Shown: positions 1 through 8,329 of the stretch, piece by piece
Numbering within the stretch: the stretch's first letter is position 1
How the letters are laid out: the number at the start of each line of letters is the position of its first letter
Origin: Arenicellales bacterium
GTDB taxonomy: Bacteria; Pseudomonadota; Gammaproteobacteria; Arenicellales; JAJDZL01
Length of the DNA stretch: 64,000 nucleotides
Direction of reading: 5' to 3'
NCBI GenBank assembly: GCA_958295885.1
Contig: OY282380.1
Coordinates: forward strand, 3,534,001-3,598,000
Notes under the pieces: model-generated
Told to the model about the DNA's origin: nothing
Database searches by the model: none
What the model saw: only the letters and a program-made list of their open reading frames with translations
Translations under genes and position numbers: made by a program

Positions 1-828
1 GGAACCGGTAAGACTCCCCTGACAATTTGGCTCGTCAAATTTTTGCGCGAGCGGGGATTTACACCGGGCGTGGTCAGCAGGGGGTATGGAAGAAGTGACG
101 TGCTGACTACAGTTTTGGTGCAGCCGACAAGCGACGCTCGGGAAGTTGGAGACGAACCTGTTTTAATTGCACGTCGCACTCGGTCGCATGTTGCAGTGTC
201 CAAACGTCGTGCTGACGCGATTCGATTGTTGCAGCAGCAGGCCCGCTGTAATATTTTTGTAAGTGATGACGGACTGCAGCATCTGGCGGTTCAGCGAGAT
301 CTTTCAATTGCATTGATTGACGGAGAGGAGCGATTTGGAAACTCCTTTTGTCTGCCGGCGGGACCTTTGCGAGAGCCCGCGGCCCGACTGAAGTCCGTAG
401 ATTTAACGCTTGTTCGGGGAACGGCTGCGGAAAATGAGTATTCCATGACAGACCGCATTGACTCAGCATATAAAATTTGTGATCCGAACCAGTCGAAAGA
501 ACTTCAGTCGTTTGCGAATGAAAATGTCGTGGCTGTTGCGGGCATTCACAATCCGGAACGATTCTTTCGAGTGTTAAGTCAGTTTCAGATCAATTTCCAG
601 AAGGTTGTCTTTCCAGATCATCATCAATACACATTGGCTGATTTTCAAGAGTTTGATCAGTCAGGCAAGACTTTGATCATGACTGAAAAGGATGCAGTGA
701 AGTGCGAACGATTTGCAGGGAACCACTGGTGGTATCTAGCGATTGACCTGGTTCCGGAGCCTCGATTTGTATCAGCGCTTGAGAAACAGCTCGCAGAAAT
801 CAGACCGAATCTTTTTTCCGTTCAATAA
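1..828 (+). CDS. lpxK: Tetraacyldisaccharide 4'-kinase LpxK (5' end cut by window)
   Basis: LpxK phosphorylates the 4' position of tetraacyldisaccharide 1-phosphate to make lipid IVA, at the inner face of the cytoplasmic membrane. The reading frame is open from base 1 and begins in the P-loop: the first residues are GTGKTP, the ATP-binding motif near the N-terminus of this family. About 275 residues remain, so only the N-terminal membrane helix region and first P-loop residues (roughly 50-60 residues) lie outside. The segment VSRGYGR and a DDGLQH motif about 80 residues later are both typical of LpxK. The gene ends 13 bases before the kdsB start, the usual lpxK-kdsB pairing in gammaproteobacteria. 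The call is firm; only the start is missing. Confidence 0.95.
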   Translation, partial: GTGKTPLTIWLVKFLRERGFTPGVVSRGYGRSDVLTTVLVQPTSDAREVGDEPVLIARRTRSHVAVSKRRADAIRLLQQQARCNIFVSDDGLQHLAVQRDLSIALIDGEERFGNSFCLPAGPLREPAARLKSVDLTLVRGTAAENEYSMTDRIDSAYKICDPNQSKELQSFANENVVAVAGIHNPERFFRVLSQFQINFQKVVFPDHHQYTLADFQEFDQSGKTLIMTEKDAVKCERFAGNHWWYLAIDLVPEPRFVSALEKQLAEIRPNLFSVQ

Positions 829-841
829 AACAGGCAGTCTT

Positions 842-1600
842 TTGAAAGCACCCTTTGACGTAGTAATTCCCGCACGTTACGAGTCCAGCAGACTGCCAGG
901 AAAACTGCTTCTGGACATATGTGGGCGGTCCATGATTCATCGCGTCGTCGATGGCGCGTTCAGAAGTTCAGCTGAGCGCGTGATTGTCGCAGTGGATGAC
1001 GAAAGAATCGGTCGGGAAGTGGCCGCACATACAGATGCCATGGTCTGTTCAACGTCAGTTCACCATCCCTCCGGTACCGACCGCGTCGCCGAAACAGTGA
1101 CTCTGCTCAATCTCCCGCAGGACCGAATCGTCGTCAATTTGCAGGGTGATGAACCGCTGATTCGCGGGGAGTTGATCGATCAGGTTGCAATGAAACTGTA
1201 TCAGTCGGAATACGCTCAGGTTGCCACCGCGGCATCGCCTCTTCGCAGCAATGAGGATTTGACCGATCGCAATACGGTCAAATGTGTCGTTGATGAGCTG
1301 GACAATGCCCTTTACTTTTCGAGATCTCCGATTCCTTATGTTACCTCGGGCAAACTCCGACCATCGCTGCATTTGCAGCATATTGGAATTTATGCTTATC
1401 GCGCAGCGTACTTGCAGCTGCATGCCAAGAGAGAGGTCTGCGCGTTGGAAGCGGCAGAATCGCTTGAGCAGCTGAGAGTGCTCTATCACGGCGACAGGAT
1501 TGTCGTCCATATGGAAGATACGTACGAATCAATTGGAGTCGATACGGAAAAGGACTTGGAACGAGTGCGAGAGCTGATTCAGCAGCAGGACAATAATTGA
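842..1600 (+). CDS. kdsB: 3-deoxy-manno-octulosonate cytidylyltransferase KdsB
   Basis: KdsB activates KDO with CTP to CMP-KDO for lipopolysaccharide inner-core synthesis in the cytoplasm. From the TTG at 842 the protein is 252 residues, close to the roughly 250 usual for the family. An upstream start at 743 would overlap lpxK and add 33 residues with no family similarity. The N-terminus carries VVIPARYESSRLPGKLL, the nucleotide-binding signature of KDO cytidylyltransferases, and NLQGDEPLI in the middle is the second conserved block. It lies directly after lpxK and 9 bases before a phosphatase gene, so the three are probably co-transcribed. No strong ribosome-binding site is visible, consistent with translational coupling to lpxK. 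Confidence 0.95.
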   Translation: MKAPFDVVIPARYESSRLPGKLLLDICGRSMIHRVVDGAFRSSAERVIVAVDDERIGREVAAHTDAMVCSTSVHHPSGTDRVAETVTLLNLPQDRIVVNLQGDEPLIRGELIDQVAMKLYQSEYAQVATAASPLRSNEDLTDRNTVKCVVDELDNALYFSRSPIPYVTSGKLRPSLHLQHIGIYAYRAAYLQLHAKREVCALEAAESLEQLRVLYHGDRIVVHMEDTYESIGVDTEKDLERVRELIQQQDNN

Positions 1601-1609
1601 CGAGGGAAA

Positions 1610-2116
1610 ATGATGAACCAGCAGACGAAACGAAAAAATGTCAGTGTCTTATTTGTATGTTTGGGAAACATCTGCAGATCTCCAACCTCTGAAGGTGTTT
1701 TTCGTCGGACCGCGGCTCGGGAACTCAAGGATATTGATGTCTACATCGATTCAGCAGGAACTGCAAGCTACCACACTGGGCAGGGCCCGGACCGGCGCGC
1801 AGTAAAAGCGGCGAAAAGGCGGGGAATTGACATCAGCAGGTTGAGAGCGCGGCGAGTGGGTCGGGAAGATTATGACGTTTTCGACTACATCATCGCCATG
1901 GACCGACAGAATTTAAGTGATCTTCTATATTGGGCGCCTCCAGATTATGAAGGGCAGATCGGCCTTTTTATGGATTATGCTTCTCATTATCGCGAAACCG
2001 AAGTGCCTGATCCTTACTACATCGGTGGGGGCGCTTTTGAAAAAGTGCTTGACATGATTGAAGATGCTTCTCAGGGTCTCGTTGATGAAATTCGGAGTAG
2101 AAATATAAATCTATAG
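1610..2116 (+). CDS. Low-molecular-weight protein-tyrosine phosphatase family protein
   Basis: This is a cytoplasmic phosphatase of the low-molecular-weight PTP family, 168 residues. The active-site loop CLGNICRS lies at residues 17-24, giving nucleophile Cys17 and phosphate-binding Arg23. The general acid is Asp134 in a DPYY motif, in the expected place. In bacteria such enzymes either act on tyrosine kinases that control polysaccharide export or have poorly defined substrates; no partner kinase is visible here. It follows kdsB by 9 bases and is followed 13 bases later by a YkuD-family gene, so it sits inside an envelope-related operon. The family is certain; the substrate is not known. Confidence 0.9.
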   Translation: MMNQQTKRKNVSVLFVCLGNICRSPTSEGVFRRTAARELKDIDVYIDSAGTASYHTGQGPDRRAVKAAKRRGIDISRLRARRVGREDYDVFDYIIAMDRQNLSDLLYWAPPDYEGQIGLFMDYASHYRETEVPDPYYIGGGAFEKVLDMIEDASQGLVDEIRSRNINL

Positions 2117-2129
2117 ATAAATCAATAAT

Positions 2130-2633
2130 ATGCATATAGAAGTTAATCTGAAACTTCAACAAATGATTTTGATTGACGCGAACAGTCAGTCATTCTTAAA
2201 GACCAGGGTATCAACAGCTAGGAACGGCCCCGGAGAAGTTGAAAACAGCCTTTGTACACCGCGTGGATGGCACCAGATCCGCGCCAAAATCGGCGATGGT
2301 TTGCCGGTTAATACCGTATTTCGCGGTCGCAGGCCCACTGGAGAAATTTACACGCCGCAGCTCAGGGAGCAATATCCGAACCGAGATTGGATATTGACCC
2401 GTATTCTGTGGCTGAGCGGACTGGAACCCGGCTTCAATCGTCTTGGGAATGTAGATACGATGCGTCGATACATCTACATACACGGCTGTCCGGAAGAGGA
2501 CTCGATGGGAGTTGAAAGCTCATCAGGCTGTGTAAAAATGAGAAATGACGAAATAATTCACCTGTTTAAAATTGTCCCGGCTGGTACGCGGGTATACATT
2601 ACGGATGGCAGCGAAAATGAACAGCGCTCCTGA
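2130..2633 (+). CDS. YkuD-family L,D-transpeptidase/carboxypeptidase without signal peptide
   Basis: The 167-residue protein consists almost only of a YkuD (L,D-transpeptidase) domain. The catalytic block runs from His118 in an IHG motif to Cys134 in SSGCVKM. The N-terminus is MHIEVNLKLQQ, with no signal peptide, lipobox or membrane helix, so the protein is expected in the cytoplasm. Ordinary L,D-transpeptidases act in the periplasm. Short signal-less YkuD proteins (ElsL/LdtK of Acinetobacter, LdcV of Vibrio) are known cytoplasmic L,D-carboxypeptidases that remove the terminal D-Ala of recycled muropeptides. The gene overlaps the start of nagZ, another cytoplasmic recycling enzyme, which supports that role by inference. 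A murein cross-linking role cannot be excluded. Confidence 0.85.
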   Translation: MHIEVNLKLQQMILIDANSQSFLKTRVSTARNGPGEVENSLCTPRGWHQIRAKIGDGLPVNTVFRGRRPTGEIYTPQLREQYPNRDWILTRILWLSGLEPGFNRLGNVDTMRRYIYIHGCPEEDSMGVESSSGCVKMRNDEIIHLFKIVPAGTRVYITDGSENEQRS

Positions 2634-3642
2634 AATATCCCTCGGCCCCGTAATGACTTCGGTCTCCGGTGTCGAACTCAGTCAGGAAGACAGAGAGCGA
2701 TTGATGAGTCCGGCGATCGGCGGTGTTGTGCTGTTCGCTCACAACTGTGACAGCAAAGAGCAGATTCGCAAGCTGGCAGATGACATTCATCAGCTTCGAT
2801 CACCGCCTCTCCTGATCGCAGTGGATCAGGAAGGCGGGCGCGTGCAGCGCATAAAGAATGGAGTCACGAGGCTGCCGTCTCAAAAATTTTATGGCGACCT
2901 CTACGAGACGGATTCAGAATTAGGGTGCGATGCCGCGGAGTGGGGCGGTCATCTGATGGCAAGAGAGCTGATTGATTTGGGAATTGACGTCAGCTTCTCT
3001 CCAGTATTGGATGTAGCGCTGACCGCCTCAAAAGTTATTGGAGACCGAGCCTTTCACAGCGACCCGCACGCAGTGTTTCGACTTGCAGACAGCTGGATTC
3101 GAGGCATGCAGAAGGCGGGCATGAAAGCAGTTGGCAAACATTTTCCGGGTCATGGCGGCGTAGCGGAAGACTCACATTATGAAGTTCCCGAAGATCCGCG
3201 CAATATTCGAGCAGTGCTGAACTGTGATCTGATTCCTTATCGTCGGCTGGGTGAACGCTTGACCGGAGTCATGACAGCACATGTTCTGTATCACGAAATT
3301 ACTTCCGCGATTCCGACTTACTCATCCTTTTGGATCGAACACATTCTGCGGGAAGTATTGACATTTTTCGGACCAGTTTTCAGTGACGATCTGTCGATGA
3401 GCGCAGCTGCAGAAGCAGGCGATATGGAAACCCGCGTTCTGGCTGCACTGTCAAGCGGATGCGACGTCGTGCTGATCTGTCAGAGCTTGGACGAGACTGA
3501 CGAAGCAATCGAGGCTTTAATGCGCTATCAGGATATGTGGCACAGTCCAAGCTGGCAGCTGGAGAAGCTGCGTGTCGAACCGGTTGTATTTCGAGATGAG
3601 ATTAAAACTCTGCGTGACGAGTTTCTGGAAATGATCGAATAG
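2617..3642 (+). CDS. nagZ: Beta-N-acetylhexosaminidase NagZ
   Basis: NagZ cleaves GlcNAc from anhydromuropeptides in the cytoplasm, a central step of peptidoglycan recycling that also sets the level of muropeptide signals for AmpC-type regulation. This is a glycoside hydrolase family 3 single-domain protein of 341 residues from the ATG at 2617, the same length as the E. coli enzyme. Visible signatures are AVDQEGGRVQR, the GKHFPGHG block with a following DSH (catalytic Asp-His pair on the mobile loop), and the nucleophile region FSDDLSM. An ATG at 2605 is also possible; I chose 2617 because it gives the family length. The start overlaps the YkuD gene by 17 bases, so the two are translationally coupled. 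Confidence 0.95.
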   Translation: MNSAPEISLGPVMTSVSGVELSQEDRERLMSPAIGGVVLFAHNCDSKEQIRKLADDIHQLRSPPLLIAVDQEGGRVQRIKNGVTRLPSQKFYGDLYETDSELGCDAAEWGGHLMARELIDLGIDVSFSPVLDVALTASKVIGDRAFHSDPHAVFRLADSWIRGMQKAGMKAVGKHFPGHGGVAEDSHYEVPEDPRNIRAVLNCDLIPYRRLGERLTGVMTAHVLYHEITSAIPTYSSFWIEHILREVLTFFGPVFSDDLSMSAAAEAGDMETRVLAALSSGCDVVLICQSLDETDEAIEALMRYQDMWHSPSWQLEKLRVEPVVFRDEIKTLRDEFLEMIE

Positions 3643-3759
3643 GCGTCTGAACTGGCTGTCTTGAGCTGCGCGTACTGCCGGCTCGTCCCATTGATCTGGA
3701 AGTTGCGTCAGATGAATTTGTCGATGAGCATCCCCGAAACTTCAGTTTTTCTTCGGTTT

Positions 3760-4323
3760 CTAATTCGAACGCTCAAGATACTGGCCACTGTCAGTGCTTA
3801 CCCGAACCCGGTCGCCGACATTGATGAACGTAGGCACAGACACGCGAATTCCAGTTTCTAAAACCGCCGGTTTGCCCGATCCAGAGGCTGTCTGTCCTTT
3901 CACAACACTCTCTGTTTCAACGACTTCAAGCACTACCGAATCCGGTAGTTCGATACCAATTGGTGACCCGTTGTACATGTTGATTTGAACTTCAAGATCT
4001 GGAATCAAATATTCAATCTGATCGGAGATGTCGTCTGCATGGAGTTCCAATTGATCGTAGGTATCTAAATCCATGAAACAGTACATGTCATTATCAAGGT
4101 ACAAATACTGCATGCTGCGAAAGTCGACATGAGCTTTTTCGAGTTTTTCTTCGGAGCGAAAGCGGTCATTTCTTTTGGTGCCCACGGTTACATTCTTAAG
4201 TTCCAGCTGGACAAATGCACCGCCTTTGCCGGGTTTGACGTGTGATTTCCGTAAGATTCTCCAGAGAGAACCGTCCATTTCGATTAAATTTCCCACTCTT
4301 GATTCATACGCAGAAATTTTCAT
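3760..4323 (-). CDS. efp: Elongation factor P
   Basis: EF-P binds ribosomes stalled on polyproline stretches and restores peptide bond formation. The protein has 187 residues and the three-domain EF-P pattern: the KOW-like N-terminal domain with VKPGKGGAF (modified lysine at residue 33, equivalent to Lys34 of E. coli), then two OB domains with the C-terminal signature VSVPTFINVGDRVRV. A lysine at the tip implies EpmA/EpmB-type beta-lysylation rather than rhamnosylation, which uses arginine. No epm gene lies nearby. It converges with nagZ and diverges from uvrC across about 110 bases that must hold both promoters. Confidence 0.97.
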   Translation of the reverse strand: MKISAYESRVGNLIEMDGSLWRILRKSHVKPGKGGAFVQLELKNVTVGTKRNDRFRSEEKLEKAHVDFRSMQYLYLDNDMYCFMDLDTYDQLELHADDISDQIEYLIPDLEVQINMYNGSPIGIELPDSVVLEVVETESVVKGQTASGSGKPAVLETGIRVSVPTFINVGDRVRVSTDSGQYLERSN

Positions 4324-4435
4324 AAGTTACAAATGCTTTCTCCAATTTGATTTAATGAATGTATTCAGATAATTTCGATCACCGTGCCACAATATAAAAC
4401 AGTACAGATACAATCTTGCTACTTTTGGTTCAAAT

Positions 4436-6253
4436 TTGAATTTCCCAAATTCAAACATAAAGGATTTTCTTAAAGAGATTCCTTGTTCGAGCGGCGTTTA
4501 CGTTATGAAAGACAAAAATGATGCGGCTCTTTACATCGGTAAGGCTAGGAATATCAGAAATCGCCTTCGATCTTATTTTCGTCCCTCGGGCCTGTCTCAT
4601 CGAATTGAAAAAGTGATGCAGCAGGTCACTTCGATTGACACCGTTGTAACGCGGAGTGAAACAGAAGCTTTGCTGTTGGAAAACAATCTGATCAAGTCCA
4701 ATCAGCCTCCTTACAACATTCGGTTACGAGACGACAAGAGCTATCCATATATTTATCTTGATGATTCCCACGATTTCCCAAAACTGGAGTTTTACCGCGG
4801 AAATCGAAAGGAACCGGGTCAATTTTTCGGCCCTTTCAGCAGCGCAGCCGCAGTGAGACAGACTTTGTCTCAGCTGCAGAAAGTGTTTCCTGTTCGACAA
4901 TGTCGAGACACTTTTTTCCGGCACCGTTCCCGACCCTGTCTGCAATATCAGATTGATCGATGCACCGCACCCTGTGTGGGTCTGATCGATTCGGAGTCAT
5001 ACGCAGAGGATGTAAATCAGGTTGTAGATTTTTTATTGGGAAAAAACCAGGAGCTGAATCAGATGATCATCCAAAAAATGGAAGAATCGGCGAAGAACCT
5101 GGAATTTGAGCTGGCTGCAAAATATAGAGATAGAATTTCCGCCATTCAGCGTCTGCGCGAGCTGCAGTCTGTTGATGGAAAGACGAGTGATTTGGATGCC
5201 ATCGCACTGATTTACGAAAGTGGAATCTTATGCATTCAGATGGTGATCTGCCGCAGCGGCCGCAACATTGACTACAAAACGCATTTTCCCAAGATCAGTG
5301 TCAATCTGGATTTGAAAGAGGCTCTCTCAGAATTTATTCCTCAATACTATCTGGACCACGAACTGCCGCCTCTCATTCTGGTCGACCGCAAAATTGACGA
5401 CCACAAATTGATTGTGGACGCTTTGCATGAGAAGCTGGGCAGGCACACCAAAATTCATTGCCCGGTACACGGCGAAAAAGTAAAGCTGACCGATCTGGCA
5501 AGGAAAAATGCGCGCAACGCCGTAGAAAGACAACTGCGCCAGCGAAAATCATTACAGTCTTCGTTTGCTGAATTGATTGAAATTTTAAATTTGGATGAGG
5601 AACTTCGCCGCGTCGAGTGTTTTGACATCAGCCACACTGCGGGAGAGAGGCCCGTCGCGTCGTGCGTGGTATTCGATGCCGCAGGACCGGTGAAAGCGGA
5701 ATACCGAACTTTCAATATCGCTGGGATTCAGCCAGGTGACGACTATGATGCCCTGCGGCAGGGACTGACCCGTCGTTATAGAAAAGTCAAAGAGGGTGAG
5801 GGCCGTCTCCCCGAACTGATATTGATTGATGGCGGAAAAGGACAGCTGCAGGTTGGCGTTGATGTCATGGATGAACTGCAGCTGGCGGGCATCCAGCTTG
5901 CTGCAATTTCAAAAGGTCCGGAGCGAAAGCCTGGCAGCGAACAAATTTGGGTGCCGGATCAGAGTGATCCGGTGAAGATGAATCTGCCGGCTCTTACCGT
6001 ACTGCAGCAGATTCGGGATGAAGCACACCGGTTTGCGCTGCTCGGACATCGAAGCCGTCGCAACAAGGCCAGAAAAAAGTCTGTCTTAGAGAACATACCT
6101 GGAATTGGAAATCGAAGAAGGGCGGCACTGCTCAGGCACTTCGGAGGACTGCAGGGCGTAACTCGAGCGAACGTCGACGAACTGCGAAAGGTCAAGGGGA
6201 TCAGTCTCGCATTGGCGGAAAAGGTTTATTCAGAATTTCATAGTGAATTTTAA
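4436..6253 (+). CDS. uvrC: Excinuclease ABC subunit C UvrC
   Basis: UvrC makes the two incisions flanking a lesion in nucleotide excision repair after UvrA/UvrB recognition. The protein has 605 residues, near the usual 610, from a TTG start. Domains in order: an N-terminal GIY-YIG nuclease (SGVYVMK then LYIGKARN, about residues 18-95) for the 3' cut; a zinc/cysteine segment with CLQYQIDRCTAPC near residue 170; a UVR coiled-coil region for UvrB contact near 205-240; the RNase H-like endonuclease with RVECFDISH and LILIDGGKGQL (about 390-480) for the 5' cut; and a C-terminal helix-hairpin-helix pair (ENIPGIGNRRR). pgsA follows after 2 bases, the standard gammaproteobacterial arrangement. Confidence 0.97.
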   Translation: MNFPNSNIKDFLKEIPCSSGVYVMKDKNDAALYIGKARNIRNRLRSYFRPSGLSHRIEKVMQQVTSIDTVVTRSETEALLLENNLIKSNQPPYNIRLRDDKSYPYIYLDDSHDFPKLEFYRGNRKEPGQFFGPFSSAAAVRQTLSQLQKVFPVRQCRDTFFRHRSRPCLQYQIDRCTAPCVGLIDSESYAEDVNQVVDFLLGKNQELNQMIIQKMEESAKNLEFELAAKYRDRISAIQRLRELQSVDGKTSDLDAIALIYESGILCIQMVICRSGRNIDYKTHFPKISVNLDLKEALSEFIPQYYLDHELPPLILVDRKIDDHKLIVDALHEKLGRHTKIHCPVHGEKVKLTDLARKNARNAVERQLRQRKSLQSSFAELIEILNLDEELRRVECFDISHTAGERPVASCVVFDAAGPVKAEYRTFNIAGIQPGDDYDALRQGLTRRYRKVKEGEGRLPELILIDGGKGQLQVGVDVMDELQLAGIQLAAISKGPERKPGSEQIWVPDQSDPVKMNLPALTVLQQIRDEAHRFALLGHRSRRNKARKKSVLENIPGIGNRRRAALLRHFGGLQGVTRANVDELRKVKGISLALAEKVYSEFHSEF

Positions 6254-6255
6254 GG

Positions 6256-6840
6256 ATGAGGTTACTGACAATTCCAAATTGGTTGACGTTGGGTCGAATA
6301 GTGGCGATCCCGCTGTTTGTGGTCGCTTATTTTTTTGCTCCCGAAGAGAGCAAAATCATGCCTGTCACTATTTTCGTGTTGGCTGCATTGACTGACCTTT
6401 TGGACGGTTATCTGGCGAGAAAACTCAACAAAGTCTCTCAATTTGGTGCGTTTTTAGATCCTGTTGCAGACAAACTATTGGTTTGCACCGCATTGATATT
6501 ATTGGTGTCTGACAGCACTATAACTTCGTACGTTCAACTTCAGTCTTGCTTCATCATTGCAGTCATCATCGTCGTGGGGCGTGAAATTAGCGTGGTTGCG
6601 GTACGAGAGTGGATGGCCGAGATGGGAGACCGCACCAGCGTTGCAACTTCATTTCTGTCAAAGATCAAAACTGTGTCGCAGATGGTGGCGATTATCGCCT
6701 TGGTTTACGAACACGAGTTGGGCGGACTTTCGATGCTGCTGGTTGGAGAATTTCTGCTGTATATTGCTGCAGTGCTGACAATTTGGACGATGATTCAGTT
6801 TTTAGTCATAGCGTGGAAGCATTTGAGCTCGATTCGCTGA
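6256..6840 (+). CDS. pgsA: CDP-diacylglycerol--glycerol-3-phosphate 3-phosphatidyltransferase
   Basis: PgsA commits CDP-diacylglycerol to phosphatidylglycerol synthesis in the inner membrane. The 194-residue protein has several hydrophobic helices and the complete CDP-alcohol phosphotransferase signature: DLLDGYLAR, then FGAFLDPVADK, giving the pattern D-x2-D-G-x2-A-R-x8-G-x3-D-x3-D near residues 48-75. The start ATG lies 2 bases after the uvrC stop, with AAGG overlapping that stop, so expression is coupled to uvrC. Three tRNA genes follow, as in many gammaproteobacteria. Confidence 0.96.
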   Translation: MRLLTIPNWLTLGRIVAIPLFVVAYFFAPEESKIMPVTIFVLAALTDLLDGYLARKLNKVSQFGAFLDPVADKLLVCTALILLVSDSTITSYVQLQSCFIIAVIIVVGREISVVAVREWMAEMGDRTSVATSFLSKIKTVSQMVAIIALVYEHELGGLSMLLVGEFLLYIAAVLTIWTMIQFLVIAWKHLSSIR

Positions 6841-7172
6841 TCGTAGTGCGCCGCGCGGCAGGATCAGCTGCGTGAAAAGTCAATCGAGTGAATTCTTGGT
6901 GAAGAGAGTTTACGCTGGTTGTCGATAGAGAAAAGACAGGTTCGCATGTCCGGGTGCAGCGGGCGCATATCGTGTGGACCTGGACTTCCAATTTTGGTGT
7001 CGCATGTACCAAGTCACGATTGTAATCGATTGATGTAAATAAATTAATTGGCGTACTGCACAAAGTTGAAATCTGAATTGTGATATGACGTCAAACCCTT
7101 ATCAGACGAGAAATTTGTTAAGGATTGACATCGAAAAATTTTGGAGTAAAGTATACTATTGGCAAAGCCGGA
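6841..7172. other. Intergenic region before the tRNA cluster
   Basis: No gene can be supported in these 330 bases. Near the right end a TTGACA box at 7125-7130 and a TATACT box at 7152-7157 lie just upstream of tRNA-Gly. Their 21-base spacing is too wide for a standard sigma-70 promoter; TAAAGT at 7146-7151 gives 15. They are therefore only candidates for the tRNA promoter. Confidence 0.4.
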
Positions 7173-7249
7173 GCGGGAATAGCTCAGTTTGGTAGAGCGC
7201 AACCTTGCCAAGGTTGAGGTCGCGAGTTCGAGCCTCGTTTCCCGCTCCA
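7173..7249 (+). tRNA. tRNA-Gly(GCC)
   Basis: A 77-base cloverleaf with acceptor stem GCGGGAA/TTCCCGC, discriminator T and encoded CCA at 7247-7249. The anticodon arm is CAACC-TTGCCAA-GGTTG, giving anticodon GCC. The T-arm contains GTTCGAG. It is first in a Gly-Cys-Leu series downstream of pgsA, the same order as in many gammaproteobacteria. Confidence 0.97.
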
Positions 7250-7312
7250 AATCATTTAAAAATGAGACAAATCAGATTTTGCGCTCAGTTCGGCGTTTAA
7301 ATCATTCAATCT

Positions 7313-7386
7313 GGCCGGGTGGCAGAGGGGTTATGCAGCGGCCTGCAAAGCCGTCTACGCCGGTTCGAATCCGACCCCGGCCTCCA
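7313..7386 (+). tRNA. tRNA-Cys(GCA)
   Basis: A 74-base cloverleaf with acceptor GGCCGGG/CCCGGCC, discriminator T and encoded CCA. The anticodon arm GCGGC-CTGCAAA-GCCGT gives anticodon GCA. It lies 63 bases after tRNA-Gly and 25 bases before tRNA-Leu, so the three are probably one transcript. Confidence 0.97.
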
Positions 7387-7411
7387 AACTATTGCAACGG
7401 AAGATCAACCT

Positions 7412-7498
7412 GCCCGGGTGGCGAAATTGGTAGACGCAAGGGACTTAAAATCCCTCGGAGTGACTTCCGTGCCGGTTCGAGTCCGGCCCCGGGCACCA
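7412..7498 (+). tRNA. tRNA-Leu(TAA)
   Basis: An 87-base class II tRNA with the long variable arm expected for leucine. The acceptor is GCCCGGG/CCCGGGC with discriminator A and encoded CCA at 7496-7498. The anticodon arm AGGGA-CTTAAAA-TCCCT gives anticodon TAA. Last of the three-tRNA cluster. Confidence 0.97.
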
Positions 7499-7529
7499 CA
7501 AAAGTCTTTGAATGCACGTGACGGAACCA

Positions 7530-8132
7530 TCAGATTTGAGCAGAAGAGGCGGCTCTTCGGCGCGGGTTGGATTCGGCGTCTTGATCATCGCTTGAACAAG
7601 CTCGCACCATTCGTTCCACGAGTCTGGTGACGCGTTCGTCAACGATCAGGCTGTCAATCCAATTTTGAGACACAAATCCCTGTTCTGACTGAAATTTGAG
7701 AAAATCGAGCAGACCATCGTAGTAGCGATTTGTGTTTAACATGCCAAGAGGTTTGTCATGGTATTTCAGAGCATTCCAGGTTGAAACGGTAAAAATCTCT
7801 TCCAGAGTTCCGACGCCACCTGGAATTGCGATAAAGCCATTGGAATATTGAAACATCAATTCCTCCCGTTCTGCGAGCGAATCGACATAAATCAATTCAG
7901 AAATGAATTCGGCCTTCATTTCGATTTCCGCAATTCGCTCAGGAATGATTCCAATGACCTCACCGCCTGCATCAGTACAGGACTGTGCCAGTTCTCCCAT
8001 CAAACCAATTGACGCTCCTCCGTACACCAGTCCGATGCCTGACAGGGCAAGATGATTGCCTAATTTTCGAGCAGCGGCTGCATATTGCACATCGCAACCG
8101 CTGGATGATCCAAGAAATACGCAGAATTTCAT
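7530..8132 (-). CDS. LOG-family Rossmann-fold protein (TIGR00730 type)
   Basis: A 200-residue cytoplasmic protein of the lysine-decarboxylase-like LOG family, whose studied members release the base from nucleoside 5'-monophosphates (phosphoribohydrolase activity). The N-terminus CVFLGSSSG and the signature PGGVGTLEE near residue 105 are the family hallmarks; the latter binds the phosphate/ribose. Bacterial substrates are usually AMP or cytokinin-like nucleotides, and the role here is not shown by the context. The C-terminal 20 residues are basic and low-complexity. It runs toward the tRNA cluster, ending 31 bases from tRNA-Leu, and diverges from the phosphoribosyltransferase gene at 8330. Confidence 0.88.
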   Translation of the reverse strand: MKFCVFLGSSSGCDVQYAAAARKLGNHLALSGIGLVYGGASIGLMGELAQSCTDAGGEVIGIIPERIAEIEMKAEFISELIYVDSLAEREELMFQYSNGFIAIPGGVGTLEEIFTVSTWNALKYHDKPLGMLNTNRYYDGLLDFLKFQSEQGFVSQNWIDSLIVDERVTRLVERMVRACSSDDQDAESNPRRRAASSAQI

Positions 8133-8329
8133 GCGGGAATGTACCGTTTGAACGTGATGGATGTAATGTAAAAACAGGGAGAATCAGGAAATAATATTTC
8201 CTGATTGAGTTTCAAAATTATATAGTATGCAATATTTCCAAAATTTAAAACGTGGCAATGGCGTCATTTAAATTTGAGTATGTCGATCAACGTCGATTGC
8301 TGTTGAGCCGAACTTAATCGGAATCCTGT

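Noticed and set aside
3661..3861. Small open frame between nagZ and efp
   Set aside because: It overlaps the end of efp antisense and has no recognisable motif or ribosome-binding site.
7125..7157. TTGACA/TATACT as a definite tRNA promoter
   Set aside because: The 21-base spacing is outside the functional range; kept only as a remark.
7189..7642. Open frames on both strands over the tRNA cluster
   Set aside because: They run through the three tRNA genes and contain the usual spurious tRNA-derived peptides; no independent coding signal.
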